Source of the DNA: Citrus sinensis
Taxonomy: Eukaryota > Streptophyta > Magnoliopsida > Sapindales > Rutaceae
DNA: 64,000 nucleotides
Reading direction: 5' to 3'
Assembly: GCF_022201045.2 (NCBI RefSeq)
Contig: NC_068559.1
Span: 1,054,001 to 1,118,000 of the forward strand
Notes under the pieces: model-generated
The model's input: only the letters and a program-made list of their open reading frames with translations
What the model was told of the DNA's origin: nothing
Databases searched by the model: none
In this document: positions 1 to 11,784 of the stretch, piece by piece
Position numbering within the stretch: position 1 is the first letter of the stretch
Layout of the letters: each line of letters starts with the position of its first letter
Position numbers and translations under genes: made by a program

Positions 1-1241
1 ATCGATAGAGTTTCTTTTTCATATAAAGCTTATTTTCAAGACTTTTCTTCATATACTTTTCTTCCAGTGTTTCCCACAATTTCTTTGCCGATGTCTCCCT
101 TATGACAGAGTATTTCTGATCTTTAGCCATACATAGGCGAATAGTACAACATGCCTATCTATTGATTTTTATCCACTCCTTGTCATCCATCACGTCAGGC
201 TTTTCTTCAAGAACAACGTCCAACTCTTGTTGACATAAGACATCCAACACCTCACATTACCACATACCAAAATTATTGGTACCATCGAATTTCTCTATTT
301 CAAACTTTGCATTAGTCACAGTAGTTCTCGCTGATGAAGACGACGACGATGCCTCTGCCATCCTTTTTATCTCAAATGATCAGTTTCTTCAACAACTATT
401 TACACTTAAAAAACAATCTCTATGATATTTATTTCGCGTGAATAAATGCACCAGGAAAGTTCCCAGGAGACTGGACGGGAACTCGGTCCCAATTAAAAAC
501 CAGAATCTTTAGACTCTTATCACCTTTGTTGACAGAACTTTCCTAGACATGCAAAAATACACACTACTTACAATAGACTGTCTCCTAAGTATAAATGATC
601 GTCTCCACCGTATTTGTGAACAGTATCGTATATAGGAATAGTACCATATACATGAACAGTACCGTATACTCCTAAGTACGAACTGTCGGCTCTGATACCA
701 CTTGTTGCGGAAACGTGGGTTGAGCAATTACTAATACTGCAACTTCTGAAGAAATATAAATGTGGTGTTAAACAAATGTAAAGAAAATATAACACAATGA
801 TTTACGGGGTTCGGCATAATGCCTACATCCACAGGCAAAGACTGAAAGATAATTTTACTAACAATAGAAATTTACAAAAGTGGAAAAAACTCACAAAACC
901 CACAACCCCAATACACGCAAATGGAACCTCACTAGAACACTTAAGTGGAAGCTCTCTCAAATTCTCTCAAAGAACTCACTTGCAATTGCTCTCTACTTCT
1001 CTCAAATTGGGATGATTAACAAATGAGGAATTGCCTTCTATTTATAAGGAAAAATGGGGTGCACTATTGCACCAACCCCAACAAAATTGTCGCACCTACC
1101 TTAGGAATTTGTCTTCAAATTTGCTTCTCCAAAGTTGAATGCATGCATGGCAACAACCTGTCAAATATTTGTGCCACCAACCTCCAATTTGTCAAGAAAA
1201 AACCGTGTGAAAAATAAGTTTTGTGGGCTGACTTTTCAACA
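1..1241 (-). mobile_element. Ty1/Copia LTR retrotransposon, 5' part only (fossil)
   Basis: Read on the minus strand, this is an LTR, a primer-binding site and the start of a Copia-type gag gene that runs off the left edge of the window. The LTR is 703-1241. Next to it at 688-700 lies TGGTATCAGAGCC, the usual site complementary to initiator tRNA-Met in plant Copia elements. A leader follows, then a Gag N-terminus starting at about 361, rich in Ala and Ser, with the phrase KFDGTNNFGMW typical of plant Copia Gag. The visible Gag part appears to carry about one break, so the copy is probably a fossil. The other LTR is outside the window, so neither age nor target duplication can be judged. Confidence 0.85.
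703..1241 (-). repeat. 5' LTR of the Copia element
   Basis: The 539 bp LTR begins and ends with the inverted pair TGTTG/CAACA. On the minus strand it has a TATA-like TATAAATA near 1040-1047, as expected for the promoter region of the element. It ends about 150 bp upstream of the LRR receptor-kinase start codon, in the opposite orientation to that gene. Confidence 0.8.
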
Positions 1242-1298
1242 CATTCCTCGTTTTAAGTCTGGACAAGTACTAATGCCTTTGAATAACTTCACGGGCAT

Positions 1299-1304
1299 TA
1301 TATA
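1299..1304 (+). promoter_or_regulatory. putative TATA box of the LRR receptor kinase
   Basis: TATATA followed by CACG lies 91 bp upstream of the ATG at 1395. A similar stretch, with TATA and the words CAAAGCTAGGTGAAG, is repeated upstream of the broken paralogue near 5455-5480. The two promoters are therefore duplicates, and the Copia LTR sits just outside the conserved part. Inferred from sequence only. Confidence 0.5.
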
Positions 1305-1394
1305 CACGCTAACAAAGCTAGGTGAAGCTCACACATAGTATAACAAAAGGGAAGCCAAAAATTTTGCTCTTCACTTTTAGATTTGAGTACAACC

Positions 1395-4300
1395 ATGTGC
1401 CAGTCTGATGGTATGTATCTAATTGTTTTCATCACACTGATCCAAGTTACAACTTTTGGCACTTTTTCCGCCAATGCCTTTCATGAGGGGGATCGTGTTG
1501 CCCTGCAGGCCTTCAAGTCAATGATTGCTCATGACCCTCTAGGGATCCTGAACTCGTGGAATGATTCCGGCCATTTCTGCGAATGGAAGGGCATTACATG
1601 TGGTCTCAGGCATAGAAGAGTCACAGTCCTAAACCTGAGGTCAAAAGGCTTGAGTGGATCATTGTCTCCGTACATTGGAAACCTCAGCTTCCTAAGAGAG
1701 ATCAATCTTATGAATAACGGTATCCAAGGTGAAATCCCTCGTGAATTTGGACGTCTGTTCAGGTTAGAGGCTCTGTTTCTTTCAGATAATGACCTGGTTG
1801 GGGAAATCCCAGCCAACTTGTCTTATTGCTCTAGGCTCACAATCCTATTTTTAGGGCGAAACAAGCTAATGGGAAGTATTCCATTTGAGTTTTTCTCTCT
1901 ATACAAATTAAAACAACTAGCAATGCAAAGGAACAATCTGACAGGAGGCATCCCACCTTTCATTGGGAATCTAACGTCCCTGGAATCTATTTCTCTAGCT
2001 GCCAATGCTTTTGGAGGAAATATTCCAAATTCATTAGGTCAGTTGAAAGAGTTGAAATCTCTTGGACTCGGTGCAAACAACCTATCGGGTATAATCCCTC
2101 CTTCCATTTACAATCTTTCCCTCCTTGCGAATTTTTCTGTGCCTCGAAATCAATTTCATGGAAGTCTTCCGCCAAGTTTAGGTCTTACTCTTCCTCATCT
2201 CAGGCTTTTCCAAGTCCACCACAACTTCTTCAGTGGATCCATTCCCATATCTTTATCCAATGCTTCAAAACTTGAATTTATTGAAGCTTTGGATAACAGT
2301 TTTTCTGGAAAACTATCTGTTAATTTTGGAGGCATGAAAAATCTTTCTTACTTTAATGTGGCCTATAATAATTTAGGAAGCGGGGAAAGTGATGAGATGA
2401 GTTTTATGAATTCTTTGGCCAACTGTAGCAATTTACGGACACTCATTTTTGCTGCAAATAAATTGAGAGGAGCATTGCCTCATTCGATAGCTAATCTGTC
2501 TGATCAACTTCAAAATTTGATCATGACTAGTAATCAGTTGCATGGAAGCATCCCTTCAGGAATAGGTAACCTTGTTGGCTTATATAGACTAGGGATGGGG
2601 GGAAACCAATTTACGGGCACAATTCCTAAGGAAATGGGTAAGCTTCAGAACTTAGAAGGGATGGGTCTATATGACAACCAACTCTCAGGAGAAATTCCAT
2701 CTTCACTCGGAAATCTGTCAATTCTAAGTGAACTTCTCTTGAACAATAACAATTTATCAGGAGTCATCCCTTCTTGTCTCGGAAGTTTGAAACAATTGGC
2801 AATTTTACGCCTGTTCGAAAACGGCCTTAATGGAACTATCCCAGAAGAAATTTTCAACTTAACATATCTGTCAAATTCACTGAATTTAGCCCGAAACCAC
2901 TTGGTTGGATCTATACCTACAAAGATCGGTAATCTGAAATACTTGAGGGTATTCAATGTGTCTAGCAATAACTTATCAGGAGAAATTCCAAGTCAATTAG
3001 GTCTCTGTTCCTATCTTGAAGAGATTTATATGAGGGGAAACTTCTTCCACGGATCCATTCCTTCATCGCTGAGTTCTTTAAGAGCAGTTCTTGCAATCGA
3101 TCTTTCTCGGAACAATTTGTCTGGCCTTATTCCAAAATTTCTGGAAGATCTTTCTTTAGAGTATCTTAACTTGTCCTTCAATGACTTAGAGGGCGAAGTA
3201 CCAACAAAAGGAGTTTTTGCAAATATTAGTAGAATATCAGTTGCAGGTTTTAATAGACTTTGCGGGGGTATACCTGAATTGCAGTTGCCCAAATGCACCG
3301 AGAAAAATTCAAGGAATCAAAAGATCTCTCAAAGACTGAAAGCAATAATCTCTACATTAAGTGCCGTTTTAGGAATAGTCATGGTTTTTTTCCTCTGTTT
3401 CTGTTGGTTCAAAAGGAGGAGAGGGCCAAGTAAACAACAACCTTCAAGACCGATATTGAGGAAGGCACTTCAAAAAGTGTCTTATGAAAGTCTCTTTAAG
3501 GCAACTGATGGGTTTTCTTCAACACACTTGATTGGTATGGGCAGCTTTGGCTCTGTGTATAAGGGAGCTTTCGATCAAGATGGAACGATTGTTGCAATCA
3601 AAGTGTTTAACCTTCAGCGCCATGGAGCTTCTAAGAGTTTCCTGGCTGAGTGCAAAGCCTTGAAAAATATCCGTCACAGAAATCTTGTCAAGGTAATAAC
3701 CTCATGCTCAAGTATTGATTTTCAAGGCAACGACTTCAAAGCTCTAGTTTACGAGTTTATGACAAATGGCAGCCTGGAAAATTGGTTGCATCCAGATGCA
3801 GTTCCACAGAAAGATGTAGAAATTGAAATTCAGAAGTTTACCCTTCTTCAGAGAATAAATATTGCAATTGATGTGGCGTCTGCAATAGATTATCTTCATC
3901 ACCACTGCCAAGAACCAGTCCTCCATTGCGATCTAAAGCCAAGCAATGTCCTTCTCGACAATGACATGATTGCTCATGTTGGTGATTTCGGGCTGGCAAG
4001 AGTTCGTCAAGAAGTCTCAAATCTAACTCAGAGCTGCTCTGTTGGAGTAAGAGGAACAATTGGTTATGCAGCTCCAGGTTAGATCCATATCTTAAGTTGC
4101 TTTTTTGACATTTGCCAGTACATTAATTTCTTTTCAAAAGCTTAAATGCTATTTCTTATAAATTTATTTTGCTGAATGACAGAGTATGGCTTAGGGAGCG
4201 AGGTGTCAACAAATGGTGATATTTATAGCTATGGGATATTGTTGTTAGAAATGGTGACAGGGAAAAAACCCACGGATGTTATGTTTGAGGGAGATTTGAA

Positions 4301-4592
4301 TCTTCATAACTATGCAAGAACGGCCTTGCTTGATCATGTGATAGACATTGTGGATCCAATACTTATTAATGATGTTGAAGATTGGGATGCTACTAATAAG
4401 CAGAGGCTGAGGCAAGCAAAAATTAATGGCAAAATAGAATGTCCCATTTCTATGGTCCGAATTGGAGTTGCATGCTCAGTGGAATCACCACAAGATCGAA
4501 TGAGCATAACCAATGTTGTTCATGAATTACAGTCAGTCAAGAACGCTCTTCTTGAAGCTTGGAATTGTACAGGCGAAGAGGTAATTAGATGA
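1395..4592 (+). CDS. LRR receptor-like kinase, class XII (EFR/Xa21-like)
   Basis: Two exons, 1395-4077 and 4183-4592, encode 1030 residues, the usual size for LRR-XII kinases. The ATG at 1395 is chosen because it opens directly into a signal peptide (about residues 1-27). An LRR N-cap follows (DRVALQAFKS to CEWKGITC), then about twenty LRRs to about residue 620, a transmembrane helix near 650-672 with a basic stop-transfer, and a Ser/Thr kinase. Kinase motifs are GMGSFGSVYKG near 713, VAIKVF, HCDLKPSN near 843 and DFGLAR near 864. HCD in place of HRD makes it a non-RD kinase, as is typical of pattern-recognition receptors. The single intron splits the APE motif (GYAAP|E), the conserved place in this class. 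A role in plasma-membrane immune sensing is inferred from the family; the ligand is unknown. No break was seen. Confidence 0.92.
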
Positions 4593-4899
4593 TTGAAGTT
4601 CTCTTGTAGCTTTTGTGGAGGTGATGCTTATATAAGTACTTTTTTTTGTCTTTAGTTACGTGTATTCAATCCCTTTCAGATAGAAATTTGTTTTTTTTTT
4701 CCTTCTAATTTCTTATATTTGAAGTATTTGTTGAGAATGTCAAAACTCAAAATTTATGAATGAATTTTGTTTTGATATAATTCAGTTAGTAAAAATACCA
4801 ACTGAACTATATTTATTTTGTTTTTATATAATTATTGTACAAACAATTTTGGTTTCACTAATATGTTAGAATAGCTTAGTTTTTGAATGCATTTCAATA

Positions 4900-4962
4900 T
4901 TCGAAATTGGAGTTGCTTGCTCTGCTGAACAGCCCTGAAAGCAGATGAAAATAAATGAGGTT
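4900..4962 (+). pseudogene. relic of an LRR-RLK kinase 3' exon
   Basis: Translation gives FEIGVACSAEQP, a stop, then KQMKINEV. This matches the end of the kinase domain of the neighbouring gene (RIGVACSVESPQDRMSITNV). The fragment is about 21 codons with one in-frame stop, followed by unrelated AT-rich DNA. It indicates that a further receptor-kinase copy once lay here. The rest of 4593-5600 holds the 3' region of the intact gene and no other recognisable gene. Confidence 0.65.
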
Positions 4963-5607
4963 TTATTGATAGTAAAAATATAGAAATAGTGGAGAAACAA
5001 AGCGACGAATTACTATAATATTATTTGATTTGACTCTAGTCCTAAAACTTGATACGCTTTCAGTCCCCTTTTGACCTTAAGAAAATATCAGTGTATTGCT
5101 GTTTCATGATCCAGGATAGAGTAATTGTGGAATGCTTGATCTTGACATGAGAAATTGGAGGCGCTCACAATGTTGAATCTGAGTTGGGTTTGATAACAGA
5201 CTCTTCTTGAGATTTGCATACATGAATATCTTACAAATCATAAGCATACCCTTTTAGTAGGTAATAACAGAAATTATGTTGAAATTTTACATTGCTCAGA
5301 GACATTAGGTGAAAGTTGCCTTTTTGCATGTTGCAATTCAACAACTTTAAAGCTAGCTTAGTTGTTCTGTCTTGGCTAAAAGTTTTAGTCTACCACCAAT
5401 ATTCGTAATTTGATCCATCTTCCAACAAATTTAGAACTCACACTTTCAAAGGCACTATATATACTAGCAAAGCTAGGTGAAGATCATATAGAGGGATGCA
5501 AAATGCAAGCCAAGTGTCTTCTCACTTTTGAAGTACAAGCACGTGCCACTCCGTTTATTTTCCATTCATGTTTCTCTTTTTTGTGACACTGTTACAAGCT
5601 GCAACTT

Positions 5608-5871
5608 TTGCCACTTCCTGCAGTGCCTTTTCGGAGAGAGTGTGCTGCCTTGCAGGCCTTCAAGTCAATGATTGCTCATGACCCTCGAGGAATCCCAAAC
5701 TCATGGAATGATTATCACCATTTCTGCGAGTGCGAAGGCATTACTTGCAGTCAATGGCATGGAAGAGTCACAGTCCTAAACCGAAGGTCAAAAGGCATGA
5801 TTGGTTCATTGCTCATTCTGGTCTTGGTGACGAAGTCACTAATGATCAAGGAGCCCTTTTTAGCTGTTTGA
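5608..5871 (+). pseudogene. LRR-RLK pseudogene, N-terminal part
   Basis: Residues encoded here (CAALQAFKSMIAHDP, then SWNDYHHFCECEGITC and GRVTVLNRRSKG) are a close copy of the LRR N-cap of the gene at 1395. The promoter region upstream, from about 5450, is also similar. The frame lacks a proper signal peptide, loses similarity after the first LRR and stops at 5871. It is most simply the front of the same broken paralogue whose back half lies at 6967-8825, with the LRR middle lost or replaced. Confidence 0.8.
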
Positions 5872-6966
5872 AGTTGCATCTTGAGCGGCGTGGTTCTTGC
5901 CATAAATTGGGATGAGTAAATTCCCTAAAGGACAGACCAAAGTTCAAAGGACGTGGTATATTATGCTCAGCAAAAGCTGATTTTGTCTGCGCCATATGAG
6001 ATTTGCTGGGTTTTCAGTGGTGATGACGGTGTCATGATCATCCACAGATACCAGATGTTTGTTGGGTGATGATTTTGTTCCATCCATGAAACCATTCTGG
6101 CCATTGCCGCGAATTGCAGGCAAGACCTGGGTTTTCCTGGTGATAAAGTTAGTCCTGCCTAGTTTCATAGGCAATGAGAATGTAAATAAACTCTCAGAAT
6201 GATGTGTTTGTGCTGCACTGATGTCAGAGGCAGTAATGTTCTATTGAGCTGTGTTGCTCTGGTTTCCAGGCATCGTTTCAGCAGTTTACATCAATGGAAT
6301 GATTGCACTTGCTTCGATACCAAGTTAAAAATGCTAGAAGACAATAACTTTAATGAAAGCAACAGTAAATACAAAATGTAAATGCAGCTTGCTGATTTCA
6401 TTCATTTATATACAAGAATAATTTCTTCTTCAGCAAGATAAAATTTGAATTTTACTCTCACAAAACTAGACTTGAACCCTCCATCTTATGGACAAGAAAA
6501 AGAGGTGCCAGATAATTCAACTAAGGAGTTTACGGCGATTGATATAGAACTACCCTAACATGAGTTGAAATAGCAGTATTCGAGTACTTCTATTTCATTG
6601 AGTTCTTTAAGGTATTTCAGCGAACACTCGTGTCTTTCTATCAAACACTTGTTTTCTTCAACAACATGCAAATCAATGATAAAAGGAAAAGCAATCACTT
6701 CCATTATTACGTTGTTCCATTAATATAAATCCTTATTTCATTGGCGTAACAGCAAAAGCAACATAAAAGTATGTTATATTTTACTTATATTAAGTTTTGG
6801 ATATGCTATGTATAGAATCATACAATATTACAATCAGAATGTTTATATATCCTTATCTCTTTTTTTTGCCCTTTTTAACATCATCTATGGAGTTCATGTC
6901 TGCCAAATTTTACTTCTTACTGACATTTCTTTAAAAAAAAAAAATTTACATAAGGAACTCCCTGGA
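5872..6966. other. segment between the two halves of the RLK pseudogene
   Basis: About 1.1 kb where most of the LRR domain would be expected. I recognise neither LRR coding nor any transposon ends here. Short open frames exist on both strands but none resembles a known protein. It probably replaced, or is the decayed remnant of, the middle of the receptor. Confidence 0.4.
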
Positions 6967-8825
6967 AGGTACCATTTTAGTTCTATGAGAGGTCTTAAAT
7001 TTTTATGTCTTTCTTACAACAATTTGTCAGGCCAAATTCTTCAGTTTCTTGTGCAATTAGACTTGCACTATTGGAACATATCTTACAATAATTTTGAGGG
7101 AGTGCTACTAGAAATTGGTGTCTTTCACAATGCAAGTAGAATTTTTGTTGATGGAAATACTCAACTCAGTGGTGGCATACATGAATTAAAGCTGCCTAGT
7201 TTGCAGATACAAGAAGAGAAGACTAGACCATAAATTGAAACTAGTAATAGCCACCGTTTCAGGAACTCTGGGAGTGACTTTGGTGCTGTCATTTCTTATC
7301 TTGTTTCGGCTGACAAAGAGAAAAAAGGAAGCTACTTCAAGCTCTTCTCAGCATTCACTTCTGAAAACGTCATATCAAAGTCTGCTCAAAGCTACTGATG
7401 GATTTTCTTCAGCCAATTTAATGGGTATGGGCAGTTTTGGTTGTGTGTGCAGAGGATATCTTGATCAAGAAACGACTGTTATCGCTGTGAAGGTGCTTAA
7501 CCTGCTGCATCGGGAAGCCTCCGAGAGTTTTATAGCTGAATGTGAGGCCATGAGGAACATTAGACATTGGAATCTTGTCAAAAAATTAACAGCTTGTTCA
7601 GGTATCTGTTATCGCGGGAATAATTTCGAGGCCTTGGTCTATGAGTTCGTGGTTCATGCATCACTAGAGCAGTAGTTGCACCCAAATCCTAGAACAGATC
7701 AAGAGGCAAGAGATCAGGCATCAAGGTCTTTAGATCTCCTACAAAGACTGAATATTGTCATTGATGTTGCTTCCGCATTGGATTATCTTCATCATGACTG
7801 CGAAACTCCGGAAGTTGATTATGATCTCAGGCCAAGCAATGTTCTTCTTCATAATGAATGGTCGCCCGCGTCGGTGATTTTGGATGAGCAAAATTCCTCC
7901 CCGAAGCCTCCAATAAATTGTTAACCAATCAATCAAGCTACATCAGAGTCAAGGAACTGTTGGTTATGCTGCTCCAAGTAAATATATCCTGGCTAGACTT
8001 AGGGTACGATTGGGATTGAGGTTGGTCAGCTGTAGCTTAATAGCTACAGCACTAAAGTGTTTGGTAAACACTAACTGCTATAGTTTTTAAGATATGTTGA
8101 TATGATTTTTCACTTGTATAATATAAAATTTATTATATCTTTAATAATTTTATCAAAATTATTATTTAAAATTTATATTTACTATATATTATTAATTTTT
8201 GTTTCATAATTACAACTTTTTTTTTCACAGCAGCTGTAGCTTAAAAGCTACAGCACCTCAATCCCAAACGCACCCTTAGATTTGAACTCCAAACTCTTAT
8301 ACCGGCTTAAGAGATTTTACCAGATGAACTAACAATTTTTTCTTTTTCTTTTTTTTTTTTAAATTTCGGAGTATGGTATGTGAAGCGAGGTTTCAACACT
8401 TGGAGATTGTGTACAGTTTTGGCATACTCTTGTTGGAAATGTTTTCAGGGAAGAGGCGCACAGATGAGATGGTTACAGGCAACCTCAACCTTGATTTTGT
8501 AAAGGAAGCCATTCCTCAAAGACTGGCTCATATTGTAGATCCAGTGCTTCTTGTAGTAAGAGACGAAGCGGAGACTGGCAAGGCCAATGCTCCAGAGTGC
8601 TTGGTTTCCATACTGGGAATTGGAGTCACTTGCTCTTCAGAACTGCCAAGAGAACGAATGAACGTGGAAGAGTTAGCAGCTCAGCTTGTTGCTACCAGAA
8701 ACAACTTTTCCAAGCTCAAATTTCGGGAGCGAGACAAGCCACACCACGTGCTGTTCAAATGCAACCAGGGCAAGTCATTTGAGTATGATCAATTTTCTAA
8801 GTTTCTAGCAAAATCAAGGGTCTGA
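6967..8825 (+). pseudogene. LRR-RLK pseudogene, last LRR to kinase end
   Basis: The order is a last LRR (LKFLCLSYNNLSGQI), a transmembrane segment from about 7235 and a kinase with GMGSFGCVCRG, IAVKVLNLL and YDLRPSNVLL, where HCDLKPSN is expected. The reading stops at 7231-7233 and 7673-7675, shifts frame after about 7860, and the DFG region is degraded. GYAAP near 7960 precedes the conserved-position intron (about 7976-8365). That intron now contains a MITE at 8002-8275. The second exon (8373-8825) reads SFGILLLEMFSGKRRTDEM to the end and is open but drifted. It is a non-functional class XII paralogue of the gene at 1395. Confidence 0.88.
8002..8275. mobile_element. Tourist-like (PIF/Harbinger) MITE
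   Basis: A 274 bp element flanked by TTA on both sides (7999-8001 and 8276-8278). Terminal inverted repeats of about 22 bp read GGGTACGATTGGGATTGAGG on the left and GGGTGCGTTTGGGATTGAGG as the complement of the right end. Inside each end lies a near-perfect palindrome (GCTGTAGCTT, two A/T bases, AAGCTACAGC type). No coding capacity. It sits in the intron of the RLK pseudogene. The 3 bp TTA duplication and GGGT ends fit the PIF/Harbinger superfamily. Confidence 0.85.
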
Positions 8826-9025
8826 ATGTTGTTATTGGGCCTTGAGTCCAGCCCAATTAATACTAGCTCTTGCAATATGGCCATTTATCCGGCCCATGAA
8901 GACTCAACAACACCATAAGCAAATCCAACCAGCATCCCAACATTTGTTTGTTATTCATTTCAAATAAAAATCACTGGCGACCGGAGCGAGACTTTTACGT
9001 GTCCTTAGCGAGAAAGAAAATCAAA

Positions 9026-10652
9026 ATGTCAACATTCGACTCAGTTGACTCGGTTCCTGTCGCCGAATATACTCACTCCTTTGACGACACTGCTGAGCAG
9101 TTGAACTCCGCCGTCGACTTAAGCGACGACAACAATAATTCATCTTTTCAGAGTGGAGATGACGCGTTCGCATCTCAGACATCGGTCTACGGTGAGTACG
9201 CCGACGGTGGATCCGACGGTCCAATTTTGCCGCCTCCTTCAGATATGGTTCCCGAGGAAGGCTTCGCTCTTAGAGAATGGAGAAGGTTCGATTCGATATA
9301 TTAATTATTTTGTTTTTGAATTCTTGAATTTAATCTCGCAATTAACGATCAAAGTTTGAGCTTCTTTTGAAGTACCAAAATGGTAATAATTCAAAATTAC
9401 AAGTGGGTATTGTACGATTAACTGATTTTTTTTTGAAGTACCAAAAAGGAATAACAATTGAATTTTGAAAGAAATTTTTTGTAATAGTGTATATGTTGGT
9501 CATTCAGAGAGAACGCGATTCGATTGGAGGAGAAGGAGAAGAAGGAAAAAGAGATGTTGAATCAAATAATTGAAGAAGCTGAAGAATACAAACTCGAATT
9601 CTACAGAAAGAGCATTGTTACTCGCGAAAATAACAAAGCTAGCAACAGGGAAAGGGAAAAGGCGAGTGGTGATTTTAAGATTTTACTGGTTTTTGTTGCT
9701 TGCTTTTCTTTTCTTAATAAAAGTCATTGTGGTTGTATGCATGTTATGTTTGTTATCATCTACGTTTGTTTTGATCTCTTCATGTATCTCATGCTTGTGC
9801 AAATATTCTCAAATTTCTCTATTGTACAGTACTACATTTAGTTGTCTAGGTGTGATATTATATGTGGAGAAAGTGTTTGTTCAAGTTATTTTGTCCGTAA
9901 TGTGTAACTTGGTTAATTTGTGCGGATCAAATAAGAAAACTTTTTCGGGACTATGTAATTGTTCCTTATAGGTCTAACAAAGTTGATTTTTTATTTTTAA
10001 AGCATTGGCACCATAGAAACCAATCCCCCTCCCTCCCCACCTATGTGAGCAAGGTTCAAACGCCAGTACTCTCATATCCCAACAGCTTTTACTCAATTGA
10101 GCCAACTGGCAACCACAAAATTTTATTTTTTTTGTTTTGGGGGGGGTGGGGTTGTTGTGGGGTGGTTTAAGGGAGGAAAGCCTCACTGATAGTTTCCACT
10201 TAGTTGCATTCTTCACACACCATTGTTGCTGTCAGCATCAGATATTATGCAATTTCTATATTTCTCACTTGCATCTTCTTATATGACAGTTATTTGTGGC
10301 CAGTCAACAGAAGTTTCATGATGAGGCTTATAAGAACTACTGGAAGGCAATTGCAGAGCTCATTCCCAACGAAGTGCCAGCTATAGAGAAGAAGAAAGCA
10401 AAGAGGGATCAGGAGAAGAAGCCTTCCATTGTTGTGATCCAAGGTCCAAAACCTGGGAAACCAACAAACCTCTCGAGAATGCGGCAGATAATCATAAAAT
10501 TGAAACACAATACACCTGCCCACTTGAAGCCTTCGCCACCTCCAGCCTCGGCCCCAGCCACGGACACCAAAACCTCTGATGCTGCTGCTAAAGCTGGTCC
10601 ATCTCAGCCTGCAGCCGCTGCAACACCCACTGAGGTTGTGGTTGCTGCTTGA
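9026..10652 (+). CDS. CLC: Clathrin light chain
   Basis: Three exons, 9026-9285, 9508-9661 and 10290-10652, encode 258 residues. The acidic N-terminus ([15 protein letters not shown]) is followed by [14 protein letters not shown] and a long charged helix that binds the clathrin heavy-chain hub. Next come [19 protein letters not shown] and [19 protein letters not shown], hallmarks of plant clathrin light chains, then a Pro/Ala-rich tail. The protein acts in clathrin coats in endocytosis and at the trans-Golgi. Intron 2 starts GCGAGT after AAG rather than with GT; the family alignment ([12 protein letters not shown]) and reading phase both demand this join, so it is a probable GC-AG intron. The ATG at 9026 is preferred because the open frame upstream has no earlier ATG. 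Confidence 0.92.
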
Positions 10653-11784
10653 TAGTCCTGTTTTCGCGATCTAGAGATATATAATTATATTTTATTACTA
10701 TTTGTATTTGAGCTCATTTGAACCTTGTTGGTTTCTTGTGGCACTAGGTTGTAGGTCATATTTGGTTGTGTTTATATGTAAAACTTGTTCATTTCAAACA
10801 ATGTGTATTTCTCAACTTATTATCTGTAAAATCTCATTTCAATTCACAACTCCTAAAGGGTTTTTGATGATTTGATGTTAACACAGTAAATCCGCAAAAA
10901 TGTCATGATCTCGACAGATCTTCAACCTTCCTTAGGGTGAGGGATTTTGTTTATTTCCATTTGGATGAACACAATGAACATAATGAGACCATTCTGTTAC
11001 AGGGCGTTAATGATTGGGAAGTTTGAATTGCTTTGGACAGTTCCTTTATCGGATGACGGATGTTTATGCATATGGTTAGCATTATAAGAGTGCAAGACCT
11101 GTTGTACGGGCTTGCCCTGCTCTGTTGGCTTCTTCTTGGTGCTTCATCATTCTCTCTAGTCACTTTCATGCTAAGTGGAATGAGTTATGATTGGTCAACA
11201 CTGATGATGGAGCAGCAGCTGTTTGCCTAGAATTTGGAATTTTAGTTTGTAGGGTCAGAAAATTTAAAACAAAAATATAACTACGACATTATATTTGAAA
11301 TTCAATCTTATGCAATTCTAACAATGAAACCTAGAAATCCAGTCAGTTAAGCTGGATTTCAGTAAAGAACACTGGCTAGGAGGGGAAGGCGCTAAAGCAC
11401 ACTGGCTTTCAGTAATAAGGATGATCCAATTCTTCCAATGTAGTTTACAATACCTCTCCGTGTACAAAACGATGAAGAAAGGAGGGGAAGGCACTAAAGC
11501 ACACTGGCTTTTAGTAATAAGGATGATCCAATTCTTCCAATGTAGTTCACAATACCTCTCCGTGTAGAAAACGATGAAGAAAGGTTGTTTAGAATACAGA
11601 GACCATGAATTGCATAAACTTAACCTCCAACCAATGTAATAAAAAAACTTTACATTAATCATGGAATCGCAACCTCCCCCGTAAGTTCTGGAATCAGTCT
11701 CTTAATTGTCAAGCTGGTAGATTTGAATTAATATCGTAAGATGGATTAGTGAAGCAGTTCTTTCAGGATTTTTGACACTGATCG
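10653..11784. other. convergent 3' region between clathrin light chain and BPP gene
   Basis: Contains the 3' untranslated DNA of two converging genes. Apart from the tandem duplication at 11380-11583, I recognise no gene here; short open frames on the minus strand run through that duplication and match nothing known to me. Confidence 0.5.
11380..11583. repeat. 102 bp tandem duplication
   Basis: Two head-to-tail copies, 11380-11481 and 11482-11583, differ at about 4 of 102 positions. They lie just beyond the stop codon of the BPP gene, probably in or near its 3' untranslated region. The low divergence points to a fairly recent duplication. Confidence 0.85.
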
